NCBI GenBank assembly: GCA_023129655.1
Contig: JAGMBN010000008.1
Span: forward strand, 1 to 22,971
Length of the DNA: 22,971 nt
From: a bacterium
GTDB taxonomy: Bacteria; JAHJDO01
Direction of reading: 5' to 3'
Shown: piece after piece, positions 1 to 8,306 of the stretch
Position numbering within the stretch: position 1 is the stretch's first letter
Layout: the number at the start of each line of letters is the position of its first letter
Program-made: the position numbers and the translations under genes
Notes under the pieces: generated by a model
What the model was told of the DNA's origin: nothing
The model's database searches: none
The model's input: the letters and a program-made list of their open reading frames with translations, nothing else

Positions 1-1088
1 GCCTGACGAATCCACCATGTTGCATAAGTAGAAAACTTGTAACCTCGCCTATGCTCAAATTTATCTATGGCTTTCATTAGACCTATGTTGCCTTCTTGAA
101 TCAGATCCAAAAAGGGCAAGCCTCTATTAACATACTTCTTGGCAATACTTACAACAAGACGCAGGTTTGCCTCTGCCATTTCCTTTTTTGCTGCAGAAAT
201 CCTTACTTGCTCATGCTCTATCTCTTTCACTAATTCGGACAGCTGATCAAAGGACAGCGCAGCTTCTGCTTCTAAATATCTTATTCTTCTCCGACTTTTG
301 CTTATTTCAACTTTATCTGCGATCTCGTTAATCCCTGCTTTCATCTCCTGTATTTCTTTGAGGGAATATTTTATCTTATTAGCGGCTTCTAATATATCTG
401 CCTGACTCAATTTAAGCTGATTTCCAGTTTTTATAATTCCTTTTTTTTCAAAATTTATTTCTTCTGTTATTTTTAACTCCTGTTCTTTTGAGAGTCCATG
501 TTTTTTCAGTTTTCTCTTTAAATCGTGAATTTTTATATCAGCGTCTCCTATTTTATCTAGCAAAGCAGGCATGCTTTCTAATAGATCTTTGCTTTGAATG
601 TCTATTTCATTATCAAGAATATCCTCAATTTCTGTTTCAGTCTCTTCTAGCTTTTTAATATACTTATCAACTATGATCTTTATTTGTTTAGGTGCAAATC
701 CGCAGTTTAACACCAGCCTTTTTAATTTTCTTTCTGCATTTTCAATCTTCTTTGCCAGTTTTGCCTCCTGTTCTCTGGTAAGTAAAGCAATCTGTCCCAT
801 CTGATGCAGATATGTACGCACAGGGTCACTAACTTTTGACTTTATAGCAGCATCCAGTGTTTCTTCAGCTTCTTTTTCTTTTGAAACAACTGTAACCTTA
901 GTCTCAGGAGCAGATAAAATCTCAATATCCATGTCTCCCAGTATCATAAGAATATCATCAATCTGTTCTGATGATACAACATTGCTGGGAAGCATCTCGT
1001 TTATCTCTTCATAGGTCAAGTGCCCTTTTTTCTTTCCTGCCTCTATTAACTTTTTTGCGCCTCTAGGGTATCTCTTTCTCTTATCCAT
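1..1088 (-). CDS. rpoD: RNA polymerase primary sigma factor RpoD, 3' end beyond window
   Basis: Housekeeping sigma-70 factor that directs core RNA polymerase to -35/-10 promoters. The reading frame is open from an ATG at 1088 to the window edge (362 codons), so only regions 1.1 to 2.3 are seen. It starts MDKRKRYPRGAKKLIEAGKK, followed by a region 1.1-like stretch (HLTYEEINEMLP). Region 1.2 follows (DPVRTYLHQMGQIALLTREQE), then a charged, helical non-conserved region, then region 2 (ANLRLVVSIAKKY, PFLDLIQEGNIGLMKAIDKF, YKFSTYATWWIRQ). The aromatic residues of the last motif are those that melt the -10 element. The ATG overlaps the end of dnaG by 8 bp, so the two are co-transcribed and probably translationally coupled. 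The family assignment is certain; region 4 cannot be checked here. Confidence 0.97.
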   Translation of the reverse strand, partial: MDKRKRYPRGAKKLIEAGKKKGHLTYEEINEMLPSNVVSSEQIDDILMILGDMDIEILSAPETKVTVVSKEKEAEETLDAAIKSKVSDPVRTYLHQMGQIALLTREQEAKLAKKIENAERKLKRLVLNCGFAPKQIKIIVDKYIKKLEETETEIEDILDNEIDIQSKDLLESMPALLDKIGDADIKIHDLKRKLKKHGLSKEQELKITEEINFEKKGIIKTGNQLKLSQADILEAANKIKYSLKEIQEMKAGINEIADKVEISKSRRRIRYLEAEAALSFDQLSELVKEIEHEQVRISAAKKEMAEANLRLVVSIAKKYVNRGLPFLDLIQEGNIGLMKAIDKFEHRRGYKFSTYATWWIRQ

Positions 1089-2850
1089 ACTTTACATTTA
1101 CCTTTCTGCACTGTATTATCAATTCTTTTTGTTCCACTATCTGCTTTAGAAGACTCCTTACTTTACCTGTTTCTTTTGTTTTTTCTAAACTTGCGTTGAG
1201 TTCAGCTATCCTTTTATTTATTTTTTTCTCTTTCAACTTTGCTATTATCTGATTAATTTCTTTCTCTTTTTCAGAATGAGGAATAGTTTCCATAATGAGC
1301 CCTGTAACTATGTTCTTAAGCGCATTATTCTTCAACTGATTTAAAACATTCTTGTAAGAGAACATTTTACCAGCTATGTCTAGTTTAAACAACAAGTCTG
1401 CAATCTGTCGATAGTCATTATTCAAGAAGTCCTCCACAGCTAAATATTGACGCACTTTTTTAATAATATCTGTATCTTCCAACATAAGTTGCAGTAAGTG
1501 CTTCTCAACCTTTTCTGTTGGCAATAGACTAGTGGTTGGAGGATAAAATATTCGTTCAGATGCTTGATTCTCTATTTTACCCAGTTCATCTAATACAGAC
1601 GCTTCATCCAATGACAGCCTTGCCGCCAAATACCTGATATATTCGGATTTTCTCATGGAATCTGTTATCTTGCTGATTGTAGGCAGTATGTTTCTCGCGA
1701 TTTCCACCTTGCCGTCTACAGATGCTGAATCTAACTGTTTTTTCAAGATACCAATCTTATAAGTAATAATGTCAGAGGCTTCTTCCAGCATATTAAAAAA
1801 CTTGTTTTTGCCATATTTATTAAGAAAGCTATCAGGATCTTCACCTACAGGCAGTCTGACAATCTTTACCATTAAACCTTGTTCAACCAGGATATCCAAT
1901 CCACGTAATGTCGCATTAGTCCCGGCTGTATCCCCGTCATAGACTATAGTTGCTTTTGTAGCATATCTTAACAGTAATTTAGCCTGCTGAACTGTTAAGG
2001 ATGTTCCGGAGGATGCTACAACATTTAAGAACCCTGCTTGATAAAGCGGCAAGAGATCCATATACCCTTCCACTATAACAGCATGCTTATTGTCAGCTAT
2101 GTTCTTTTTCGCAATATTAAGTCCATAAAGAATATTGCTCTTATTATATAAATTTGTTTGTGGGGAATTTAGATATTTGGGAAGTGTTTTATCATCAAGC
2201 GCTCTGCCGGCGAAGCCCACGATTTTTCCCTGTGTGTTATATATCGGAAATATAATACGATTCTTAAATCTTACATACCTGTTTTTTTCGCGAGAATCAT
2301 ATGCAGTTATCCCTGCTTTATCTAAAAATGTCTCGGATATTTTCTCCCCTTTAGCAAATTCCAACAAGCTCTTAGGGGAGGCTGGCGCATATCCAAGTTT
2401 AAAGTCTTTAATTGTCTGACTATCAATTCCTCTGTTCTTCAAATATTCACAGGCATGTTTGCCTTCTGATCTATTTATTAGCATATTAGTGAAATAATCA
2501 GAGACCATATTGTTAACTTTATACATGCCCAGAACATCTGTATTTACTTTTTGTCTTGTAATAGAGATTCCTGCTTTATCTGCAAGTAACCCTACTGCTT
2601 CAATAAAAGGCATGTTTTCATATTTCATTACAAAGCCAAATATATTACCTCCTGCTCCACAGCCAAAGCAATGGAATATTTGCTTTTCCGGACTAACTAT
2701 GAATGACGGGGTTTTTTCATGATGAAATGGACACAGCGCTTTAAAACTTCTCCCTACCTGTTTTAGGGGAATATAACTGGAAATAACTGAAACAATGTCA
2801 TTCTGTTGTTGTATATTCTCAATAACTGACTCAGGAATCATTCCAGCCAT
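1081..2850 (-). CDS. dnaG: DNA primase DnaG
   Basis: Synthesises RNA primers at the replication fork and works with the DnaB helicase. The protein has 589 residues, normal for the family. The N-terminal CHC2 zinc-binding domain shows C40, H43, C61 and C64 (CPFH, then HCFGCG). The catalytic core includes RFKNRIIFPI near 195-203. The TOPRIM fold has E261 in VEGYMD (260-265) and acidic residues D305/D307 in YDGDTAG, followed by PVGEDPDSFL. The C-terminal roughly 150 residues fit the helicase-interacting region. The start MAGMIPESVIENI matches the usual MAG-IPE opening of the family, so M1 is preferred to M4. It is the first gene of a dnaG-rpoD operon; no rpsU is seen upstream. Confidence 0.97.
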   Translation of the reverse strand: MAGMIPESVIENIQQQNDIVSVISSYIPLKQVGRSFKALCPFHHEKTPSFIVSPEKQIFHCFGCGAGGNIFGFVMKYENMPFIEAVGLLADKAGISITRQKVNTDVLGMYKVNNMVSDYFTNMLINRSEGKHACEYLKNRGIDSQTIKDFKLGYAPASPKSLLEFAKGEKISETFLDKAGITAYDSREKNRYVRFKNRIIFPIYNTQGKIVGFAGRALDDKTLPKYLNSPQTNLYNKSNILYGLNIAKKNIADNKHAVIVEGYMDLLPLYQAGFLNVVASSGTSLTVQQAKLLLRYATKATIVYDGDTAGTNATLRGLDILVEQGLMVKIVRLPVGEDPDSFLNKYGKNKFFNMLEEASDIITYKIGILKKQLDSASVDGKVEIARNILPTISKITDSMRKSEYIRYLAARLSLDEASVLDELGKIENQASERIFYPPTTSLLPTEKVEKHLLQLMLEDTDIIKKVRQYLAVEDFLNNDYRQIADLLFKLDIAGKMFSYKNVLNQLKNNALKNIVTGLIMETIPHSEKEKEINQIIAKLKEKKINKRIAELNASLEKTKETGKVRSLLKQIVEQKELIIQCRKVNVKYG

Positions 2851-2898
2851 AAATTTAGACTGCCTTGGTTGACGCTTTTTCTAAAAAGCTAAGTTGAG

Positions 2899-2928
2899 AG
2901 TCTAGCATGAGGATATGCGACCTGTCAA
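2899..2928 (-). promoter_or_regulatory. Candidate sigma-70 promoter for dnaG-rpoD
   Basis: Read on the minus strand, a perfect -35 box TTGACA (2928-2923) is followed after 18 bases by TAGACT (2904-2899), 4 of 6 to the -10 consensus. It ends about 50 bases before the dnaG ATG, in the 185-base divergent gap with the DUF47 gene. Pattern match only. Confidence 0.45.
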
Positions 2929-2972
2929 ATTACTGACTTCCCAATCGAAGTAGAGTTGCAGAATAAAAAAGA

Positions 2973-3001
2973 ATGACAAGCAGCAATAACCCTGCTAAAC
3001 T
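2973..3001 (+). promoter_or_regulatory. Candidate promoter for the DUF47-PiT phosphate genes
   Basis: ATGACA (2973-2978) and TAAACT (2996-3001) lie 17 bases apart, about 35 bases before the DUF47 start. The match is 5/6 and 4/6. A GGAGGG ribosome binding site follows at 3023-3028. I see no clear Pho box, so phosphate control is not supported from sequence. Confidence 0.35.
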
Positions 3002-3035
3002 TCATTAAGTTTACATAAACATGGAGGGATGAAAA

Positions 3036-3683
3036 ATGGCTTTGTTTTTCTCAAAAACTAATAAGCTTCTGGAAATGCTTGAAGGATATTTGGAAAAGGT
3101 TGCTGAATGTATGGAACAGGCAAGAAAAACGCTTTTTCTATATATGGAGAAAGGGTGTTGTGATGAATTTGATGAACTTGTGACTAAAACTCATATGGCC
3201 GAATCATGCAGTGATGATCTGAGAAGAGAGATTGAAATTTCGCTGTATGAAAAAGCGTTAATACCGGAATCAAGAGGTGATATTCTTGGGCTGTTGGAGG
3301 CTGTTGACAAGATTCCAAACAGGGCTGAATCTGTTGTGTTCCAGATACAAACAGAGGCGTTGAAGATACCTGATGAGTTTAAATCAGGTCTGAAGAAGTT
3401 AATCAATATAAACTGTGATATTTTCAAAGACGTTAAGCTGGCAATTAGAGCTGTATTTAAGAATATTAAAGAGGTGAGACACATTACAAATGAGATAGAT
3501 AAGAAAGAGAGCGGTTCTGATTCTATGGAAAGGGAGTTAATTAAGAAATTGTTCAGTTCAAATATTGACGTTGGAGAGAAAATTCTCCTGAAGGAATTAG
3601 TAATTGAGATCGGCAGTATATCAGACAGAGCTGAAGACGCTGCGGATCGCTTGAATATAATGGCAGTAAAGAGGCTAATTTAA
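3036..3683 (+). CDS. DUF47 / PhoU-like accessory protein of a PiT transporter
   Basis: A 215-residue, almost wholly helical, charged cytoplasmic protein of the DUF47 family, which resembles PhoU and is usually encoded beside PiT phosphate permeases. Typical features are the opening ALFFSKTNKLLEMLEGYLEKV and the segment LLEAVDKIPNRAESV. The C-terminal EIGSISDRAEDAADRLNIMAVKR resembles the acidic metal-binding helices of PhoU. By analogy it probably modulates the transporter encoded next; this is inference. The ATG at 3036 has a strong GGAGGG 7 bases upstream. The stop codon shares one base with the PiT start (TAATG at 3681-3685), so the two are translationally coupled. Confidence 0.9.
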   Translation: MALFFSKTNKLLEMLEGYLEKVAECMEQARKTLFLYMEKGCCDEFDELVTKTHMAESCSDDLRREIEISLYEKALIPESRGDILGLLEAVDKIPNRAESVVFQIQTEALKIPDEFKSGLKKLININCDIFKDVKLAIRAVFKNIKEVRHITNEIDKKESGSDSMERELIKKLFSSNIDVGEKILLKELVIEIGSISDRAEDAADRLNIMAVKRLI

Positions 3684-4627
3684 TGTTTCTCAGCCTTAGT
3701 TATTTAAAATTACTTGGCGGTATTTACCTCGGCTGGTCATTAGGCTCAAATGATGCTGCAAACATCTTTGGAACTGCTGTTTCCTCAGGAATGGTCAAAT
3801 TCCGGACAGCAGCAGTATTTATTGCTATTTTTGTAATACTAGGTGCAATAGTTGGCGGAATGCCGGGAATGAAGACTATTGGAGGACTTACAAGTCAGAA
3901 CGTAAATACAGCATTTGTTATTTCTATTGCGGCAGCAGTCGCAGTAACTTTGTTAACAATATTACAACTCCCTGTTTCTACGTCACAGGCAGTTGTAGGA
4001 GCAATACTCGGTATTGGGATCTTACAAAAACAGATTAATTTTGATGGGCTAAAAAAAGTTATAATCTGTTGGATATGTACACCAATTGGAGCTGCTATTA
4101 TAGCGATTCTGCTTTATCTTGTTCTAACCTATGTGCTTAGAAGAGTAGTTATCCACTTTCTTGATTTTGACAGAATTGTGAGAATTATGCTGATACTCTC
4201 TGGAGCATATGGAGCCTATGCGCTTGGGAAGAATAGTGTTGCAAATGTGACAGGTGTTTATTATCAGGCTGGGCTGCTTACTCCATTTTTAGCTTGTTTA
4301 ATAGGTGGAGCTAGTATAGTACTTGGGGCAGTTACATACAGCAAAAATGTTATGATGACAGTAGGTAAAAGTGTGATACCTTTAAATTCTTTTTGCGCTC
4401 TGGTTGTAGTGCTTTCAGAAGCTATGACAATTGATATATTTGCGCATATTGGGGTTCCTGTTTCTACATCTCAGGCTGTGATAGGAGCAGTCATGGGTGT
4501 AGGGATTGTACGAAATGTTAAGGCAGTTAATTTTAAAGCGCTTTATAGAATTTTCTCAGGATGGCTGGTTACGCCTGTTATCAGCTGCATACTTTCTTAC
4601 ATACTGTATAGAATATTTTATATGTAA
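3683..4627 (+). CDS. Inorganic phosphate permease, PiT family
   Basis: Inner-membrane cation-coupled phosphate (or metal-phosphate) carrier, PF01384. It has 314 residues, shorter than E. coli PitA but normal for the compact form. The family's internal duplication is plain. The signature GSNDAAN at 21-27 is mirrored by GKNSVAN at 182-188. PVSTSQAVVGA (97-107) is mirrored by PVSTSQAVIGA (259-269). The second signature has Ser185 where the first has Asp24. Hydrophobic stretches account for about nine or ten membrane segments. It starts within the stop of the DUF47 gene and ends just before the promoter of the next gene, with no clear terminator between. Substrate is assigned from the family only. 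Confidence 0.93.
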   Translation: MFLSLSYLKLLGGIYLGWSLGSNDAANIFGTAVSSGMVKFRTAAVFIAIFVILGAIVGGMPGMKTIGGLTSQNVNTAFVISIAAAVAVTLLTILQLPVSTSQAVVGAILGIGILQKQINFDGLKKVIICWICTPIGAAIIAILLYLVLTYVLRRVVIHFLDFDRIVRIMLILSGAYGAYALGKNSVANVTGVYYQAGLLTPFLACLIGGASIVLGAVTYSKNVMMTVGKSVIPLNSFCALVVVLSEAMTIDIFAHIGVPVSTSQAVIGAVMGVGIVRNVKAVNFKALYRIFSGWLVTPVISCILSYILYRIFYM

Positions 4628-4657
4628 AATATTTTCTTTGCAAAACGGTCAAAACGT

Positions 4658-4686
4658 TTGACAGATATTATACTTTAGAGTATTAT
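4658..4686 (+). promoter_or_regulatory. Strong sigma-70 promoter of the ATPase gene
   Basis: Perfect -35 TTGACA (4658-4663), a 17-base spacer, and -10 TATTAT (4681-4686, 5/6). The predicted start of transcription is about 20 bases before the ATG at 4714. It overlaps the palindromic repeats listed separately. Confidence 0.65.
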
Positions 4687-4703
4687 ACTTCAGAGTATAA
4701 AAG
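4666..4703 (+). promoter_or_regulatory. Tandem palindromic operator covering the promoter
   Basis: A 15-base unit occurs twice head to tail: TATTATACTTTAGAG (4666-4680) and TATTATACTTCAGAG (4681-4695), 14/15 identical. Each unit forms a dyad with the bases that follow: ATACTttagAGTAT (4670-4683) and TTATACTtcagAGTATAA (4683-4700). One dyad fills the promoter spacer and the other covers the -10 box and start site, the layout expected for a repressor. The binding protein is unknown. Confidence 0.6.
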
Positions 4704-4713
4704 ATGATGAGAA

Positions 4714-6099
4714 ATGAAATTCATTAACAGAAAAAGAGAGCTTGGGGCATTGAATGATTGGTGGGGAGAGAAAGGATCACATCTTATAATCTTATATGGT
4801 AAGAGGCGGGTTGGAAAAACGGAACTCATCAAGCAATTTGTAATGGATAAACCTTCTGTGTATTTTTTGGCTGACAGGGTCAGTGAAAGGGATAATTTAA
4901 AGATGTTTTCTCAGACTATCGGCGGATTTTTTGGCGACAAATATATAGAAGATGCCGGTTTTAGTGAATGGTATTACTTGTTTGATTATTTAAAAAAGAA
5001 AAAGAAAAAAATAATTTTGGCAATAGATGAATTCCCATACCTTGTTGAGTCAAATAAAGCAATATCAAGCGTTTTTCAAAAAGGATGGGATGAGTACTTA
5101 AAGGATACTAATATATTTTTGATATTATCAGGCTCAAGTATTGGAATGATGGAATCGGAAACGCTCGTCTTTAAAGCCCCTCTTTATGGAAGGAGAACAG
5201 GGCAGATATTCCTGCATCCTTTAAGATTCAAAGAGGTCAAAGAATTTTTCCCCGGACATAAGTTTGATAATATCCTGAAGATACATACAGTTAGCGGCGG
5301 AACTCCTGCTTACATTCTTCACCTTGCAGAAGAAAAAACCTTTAAAAATATGCTTGTAAAGCGAATTTTTAATCCTCAAGCATATTTATACAATGAAGTA
5401 GAGTTTATTTTAAAAGAAGAATTGAGAGAGCCCAGAACATATCTCTCAATACTAAAGGCAATAGCTCTGGGCAAAAGAAAATTCGGCGAGATTGTAAATG
5501 AAACCGGATTGCAGAAGAATGTCATAATGAAGTATCTTCATGTTCTGGAAGATCTGCACTTAATCAAAAAAGAAGTGTCTGTAACTGAAAAAGCTCCTCT
5601 GCGTTCTAAAAAAGGTTTGTATCAGATACTGGATCAGTTTTTTTTATTTTGGTTTAACTATGTTTTTCCATTTAAGAGCGACCTTGAATTGGAGAGACAC
5701 GACAGTGTATTTTTGAAACTGGATAAAGAATTTAATTTTCTCCTGTCTCAGAATTACGAAAAAATAGCATCTGATATTCTTCTTGACCATACAAAAGAAA
5801 TATTCCCTATTCTTAAAATTGGCCGCTGGTGGGACAGGAATGAAGAAATAGACATTGTTGGACTAAATGAAGGTAAAAACAAGATTGTTTTTGGAGAGGT
5901 CAAATGGTCAAATAAAAAAGTGGGTACAGATATATATGAGAATTTAAAAAGAAAAACCGAAAAAGTAGTCTGGGGCAAAGAAAACAGAAAAGAATATTTC
6001 TGCCTATTTTCAAAAAACGGTTTTACAGATAATATGAAAAAGCTGGCAAGGAGAGAAAAAGTATATTTATTTCACAAGGATGAACTTAATCGATGGTAA
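4714..6099 (+). CDS. ATPase of the archaeal-type AAA family with C-terminal DUF234 nuclease-like domain
   Basis: A 461-residue STAND/AAA-like P-loop ATPase. Walker A is GKRRVGKT (29-36), Walker B is ILAIDEF with D105/E106, and a sensor-like ILSGSSIGMM follows near 138-147. The middle has a winged-helix look (KFGEIVNETGLQKNVIMKYLHVLEDL). The C-terminal DUF234 domain carries a PD-(D/E)XK-like pattern: EEIDIVG (D380), then 14 residues, then E395-V-K397 in GEVKW. Such proteins are widespread in archaea and candidate-phylum bacteria, and their role is not established. A defence, toxin-like or mobile-DNA role is speculation. No partner gene lies beside it. Residues 94-99 are six lysines coded by an A-rich run. 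The ribosome binding site is weak (GATGAG). Confidence 0.85.
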   Translation: MKFINRKRELGALNDWWGEKGSHLIILYGKRRVGKTELIKQFVMDKPSVYFLADRVSERDNLKMFSQTIGGFFGDKYIEDAGFSEWYYLFDYLKKKKKKIILAIDEFPYLVESNKAISSVFQKGWDEYLKDTNIFLILSGSSIGMMESETLVFKAPLYGRRTGQIFLHPLRFKEVKEFFPGHKFDNILKIHTVSGGTPAYILHLAEEKTFKNMLVKRIFNPQAYLYNEVEFILKEELREPRTYLSILKAIALGKRKFGEIVNETGLQKNVIMKYLHVLEDLHLIKKEVSVTEKAPLRSKKGLYQILDQFFLFWFNYVFPFKSDLELERHDSVFLKLDKEFNFLLSQNYEKIASDILLDHTKEIFPILKIGRWWDRNEEIDIVGLNEGKNKIVFGEVKWSNKKVGTDIYENLKRKTEKVVWGKENRKEYFCLFSKNGFTDNMKKLARREKVYLFHKDELNRW

Positions 6100-6144
6100 A
6101 ATGAAGAAGAAAATTTTAACTCTTAGATTATTTTCCTGAAATTC

Positions 6145-7251
6145 CTAAATTAGTTTTCTTATTCTCTCAAAAATTTTCTCTGTAGAATTGATATGAAGCT
6201 TGCCAAGTTTCCTGCTATTCAAAGACATCTGCTCCAGCTTATATTCGTTTTTAATTAAATCTAATATTTTTTCGCTTAGTGTTACTACACAGAGGTTTTT
6301 TTCTTCTATGATTATTCCAGCTCCATTATCAGAGAGAAGCTTTCCGTTGTAAAATTGATGATTACCTGCAGCATGATGATAGGGGATTAAGACAGTGGGA
6401 ATACCAAATAAACTAATTTCGCTAATTGTCATAGCTCCGGCTCTTGATATTACAAGATCGGAGACTGCGTAAATATCTGCGATGTGTTCTGTAAAAGGCA
6501 TTACTTCTATGTCTAAATTAGTTTTTTTATATTTGTCCAGAACCAGTTGGTAATCTTCTTGGCCTGTAATATGTATTATGTGCCAGTCTTTGAGATTTTC
6601 TCTTATATTTATAAATGTATCTGAAGAAACAATATTGATTTGGTGCGCTCCCTGACTGCCTCCAAAGACCAAGATTGTTTTTTTTGTTTTTGAAACCATA
6701 TTATGCTTTTTGTCAACAGCTTCTAAAATATCATCTCTTATAGGATTGCCAACTGTTACAATCTTGCTTTTGCAGGATAGATGTTTTTTTGTCTCATCAA
6801 ATGCCACGTCAACCTCTGCAGCTATATTTGCCAATAGTTTATTTGTAAAGCCTGGAATAATATTCTGTTCATGGATTAAGGTGGGGATCCTCATTAAGTA
6901 TGCAGCTATAATAGGGGAGACGCTCAGATAACTACCCATGCCTACAACTAGATCCGACTTAAATTTTAATATAAGGATAAAGGATTGGATTAGACTCAGG
7001 AAAGCTTCAAACAAGCATGGAATAATACTAAACAGTTTATTCCTGTTCCATCCTCTACCAAAAATCGCAGATGTTTGAAAACCAGTTTTTATCCCGAAAG
7101 CTTTCGGGATATCTGAGGATATACGTTTTGAAATTAAAAATAATATCTCAGGGTTTTTAACTCTTTTTTTTATGTAATCTGCAATTGCCAAAGCAGGATA
7201 TAGATGTCCGCCTGTTGTTCCTGCGGCAAATATGATCTTTATGCGCTTCAT
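6145..7251 (-). CDS. murG: UDP-GlcNAc:undecaprenyl-pyrophosphoryl-MurNAc-pentapeptide GlcNAc transferase
   Basis: Peripheral inner-membrane GT28 glycosyltransferase that converts lipid I to lipid II. The N-terminal glycine-rich loop is AAGTTGGHLYPALAIA, with Thr where the family usually has a Gly. Other landmarks are VVGMGSYLSVSP, the IHEQN..PG loop, and GGSQGAHQIN plus SRAGAMTISEI in the nucleotide-binding C-terminal half. I take the ATG at 7251 (368 residues): its A of ATGA overlaps the ftsW stop by 4 bases and AAGGA lies 9 bases upstream. An ATG three codons earlier (7260) directly abuts AAGGA and is less likely. It is the last gene of its operon and converges with the ATPase gene. A perfect 20-base palindrome lies inside it at 7091-7110. 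Confidence 0.95.
   Translation of the reverse strand: MKRIKIIFAAGTTGGHLYPALAIADYIKKRVKNPEILFLISKRISSDIPKAFGIKTGFQTSAIFGRGWNRNKLFSIIPCLFEAFLSLIQSFILILKFKSDLVVGMGSYLSVSPIIAAYLMRIPTLIHEQNIIPGFTNKLLANIAAEVDVAFDETKKHLSCKSKIVTVGNPIRDDILEAVDKKHNMVSKTKKTILVFGGSQGAHQINIVSSDTFINIRENLKDWHIIHITGQEDYQLVLDKYKKTNLDIEVMPFTEHIADIYAVSDLVISRAGAMTISEISLFGIPTVLIPYHHAAGNHQFYNGKLLSDNGAGIIIEEKNLCVVTLSEKILDLIKNEYKLEQMSLNSRKLGKLHINSTEKIFERIRKLI
7091..7110. repeat. Perfect 20-bp palindrome inside murG
   Basis: ATCCCGAAAGCTTTCGGGAT is its own reverse complement. It lies in frame in murG, coding for D-I-P-K-A-F-G on the minus strand. I see no second copy in this window. Whether it is a dispersed repeat or chance needs a genome-wide count. 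Confidence 0.6.
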
Positions 7252-8306
7252 CGTTCCCATTCCTTACTAACATTAATTAATAGGCCAATAGCAATCATGT
7301 TAACAATTAATGAAGAGCCTCCAAAACTGATAAATGGAAGAGTGGTTCCCTTTGTTGGAAGAAGTCCTGTAACAACGCCAATGTTTATTATAACCTGATA
7401 TGCAATCATTGCAGTAATGCCGATTGCCAGCAGGTGTCCGTATAAGTCTGGGGCGTGATATGCTATTATAATGCCTCTCCATATTATGTATGTATATAAC
7501 ATGATTATCAGCAAAGTTCCTATAAAGCCAAGTTCTTCGCCAATTATTGAGAATATAAAATCCGTGTGCGCCTCCGGCAGGTAGAATAATTTCTGAATTC
7601 CTTTGCCAAGTCCCTTTCCCCACCAGCCTCCTGATCCTAATGCGTAAAAGGATTGGATGATTTGATATCCTTTTCCCAGAGGATCCTCCCATGGGTCTAG
7701 AAAAACCATTATCCTTTTCATACGGTAAGGAAAGGTGCGAATTGCAATATAGATGGCTGGAAGCGATGCGAGAAAAAAGATTGCCAGATGCTTCATATTG
7801 GCGCCTGATATGAACATCATTGTCAAAACAATTCCTGCAATAAGCACACATGATCCAAGATCGTTTTTTATTATTAAAGCCAATACTAAACCCAATACCA
7901 GCATTGGCGGCAGGAAACCCCTTATGAATTCTTTGATATTATGCCGTTTTTTACTTAAGAAATTAGATGCGTACATAATCATAACAAGTTTCGCAAGCTC
8001 TGAAGGCTGCATACTGAAATGTCCGATCCGAATCCATCTTCTGGCTCCTCCTGCAGCTCTGCCAATGTGGGGGAAATACACCAGGATTAATAGAATAATT
8101 GTTAAAACCAAAAGAGGTTTTCCAAGTTTTTTAAGCATCTCATAGCGGATATTCATACTTGTAAACATAAATATAAGACCTATAAAAGCCAGGATTAAAT
8201 GGCGGACAAGGATAGAAACCATAGCTGCTGTATTGAACACCATTATTATTCCAATACTGATTAGAACAAAGACAGCAGATAGCAGCGCAATATTCTGTTT
8301 ATGCAT
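7248..8306 (-). CDS. ftsW: SEDS-family peptidoglycan glycosyltransferase, division type
   Basis: Polytopic inner-membrane SEDS protein that polymerises lipid II at the septum with a class B PBP. It has about ten hydrophobic segments and the SEDS hallmarks: GGARRWIRIGHFSMQPSELAK near the middle, the HTDFIFSIIGEELGFIG segment, and LPFISFGGSSLI near the C terminus. Its place between murD and murG identifies FtsW rather than RodA. The start used is ATG 8306 (352 residues), overlapping murD by 8 bases; a TTG two codons upstream (8312) is possible. Neither has a good Shine-Dalgarno, which fits translational coupling to murD. Confidence 0.92.
   Translation of the reverse strand: MHKQNIALLSAVFVLISIGIIMVFNTAAMVSILVRHLILAFIGLIFMFTSMNIRYEMLKKLGKPLLVLTIILLILVYFPHIGRAAGGARRWIRIGHFSMQPSELAKLVMIMYASNFLSKKRHNIKEFIRGFLPPMLVLGLVLALIIKNDLGSCVLIAGIVLTMMFISGANMKHLAIFFLASLPAIYIAIRTFPYRMKRIMVFLDPWEDPLGKGYQIIQSFYALGSGGWWGKGLGKGIQKLFYLPEAHTDFIFSIIGEELGFIGTLLIIMLYTYIIWRGIIIAYHAPDLYGHLLAIGITAMIAYQVIINIGVVTGLLPTKGTTLPFISFGGSSLIVNMIAIGLLINVSKEWER

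Noticed and set aside
7300..7851. 183-codon open frame on the minus strand in another frame of ftsW
   Set aside because: It lies wholly inside ftsW, which has strong SEDS motifs. Its translation is rich in Arg/His/Cys/Asn with no domain or hydrophobic pattern.
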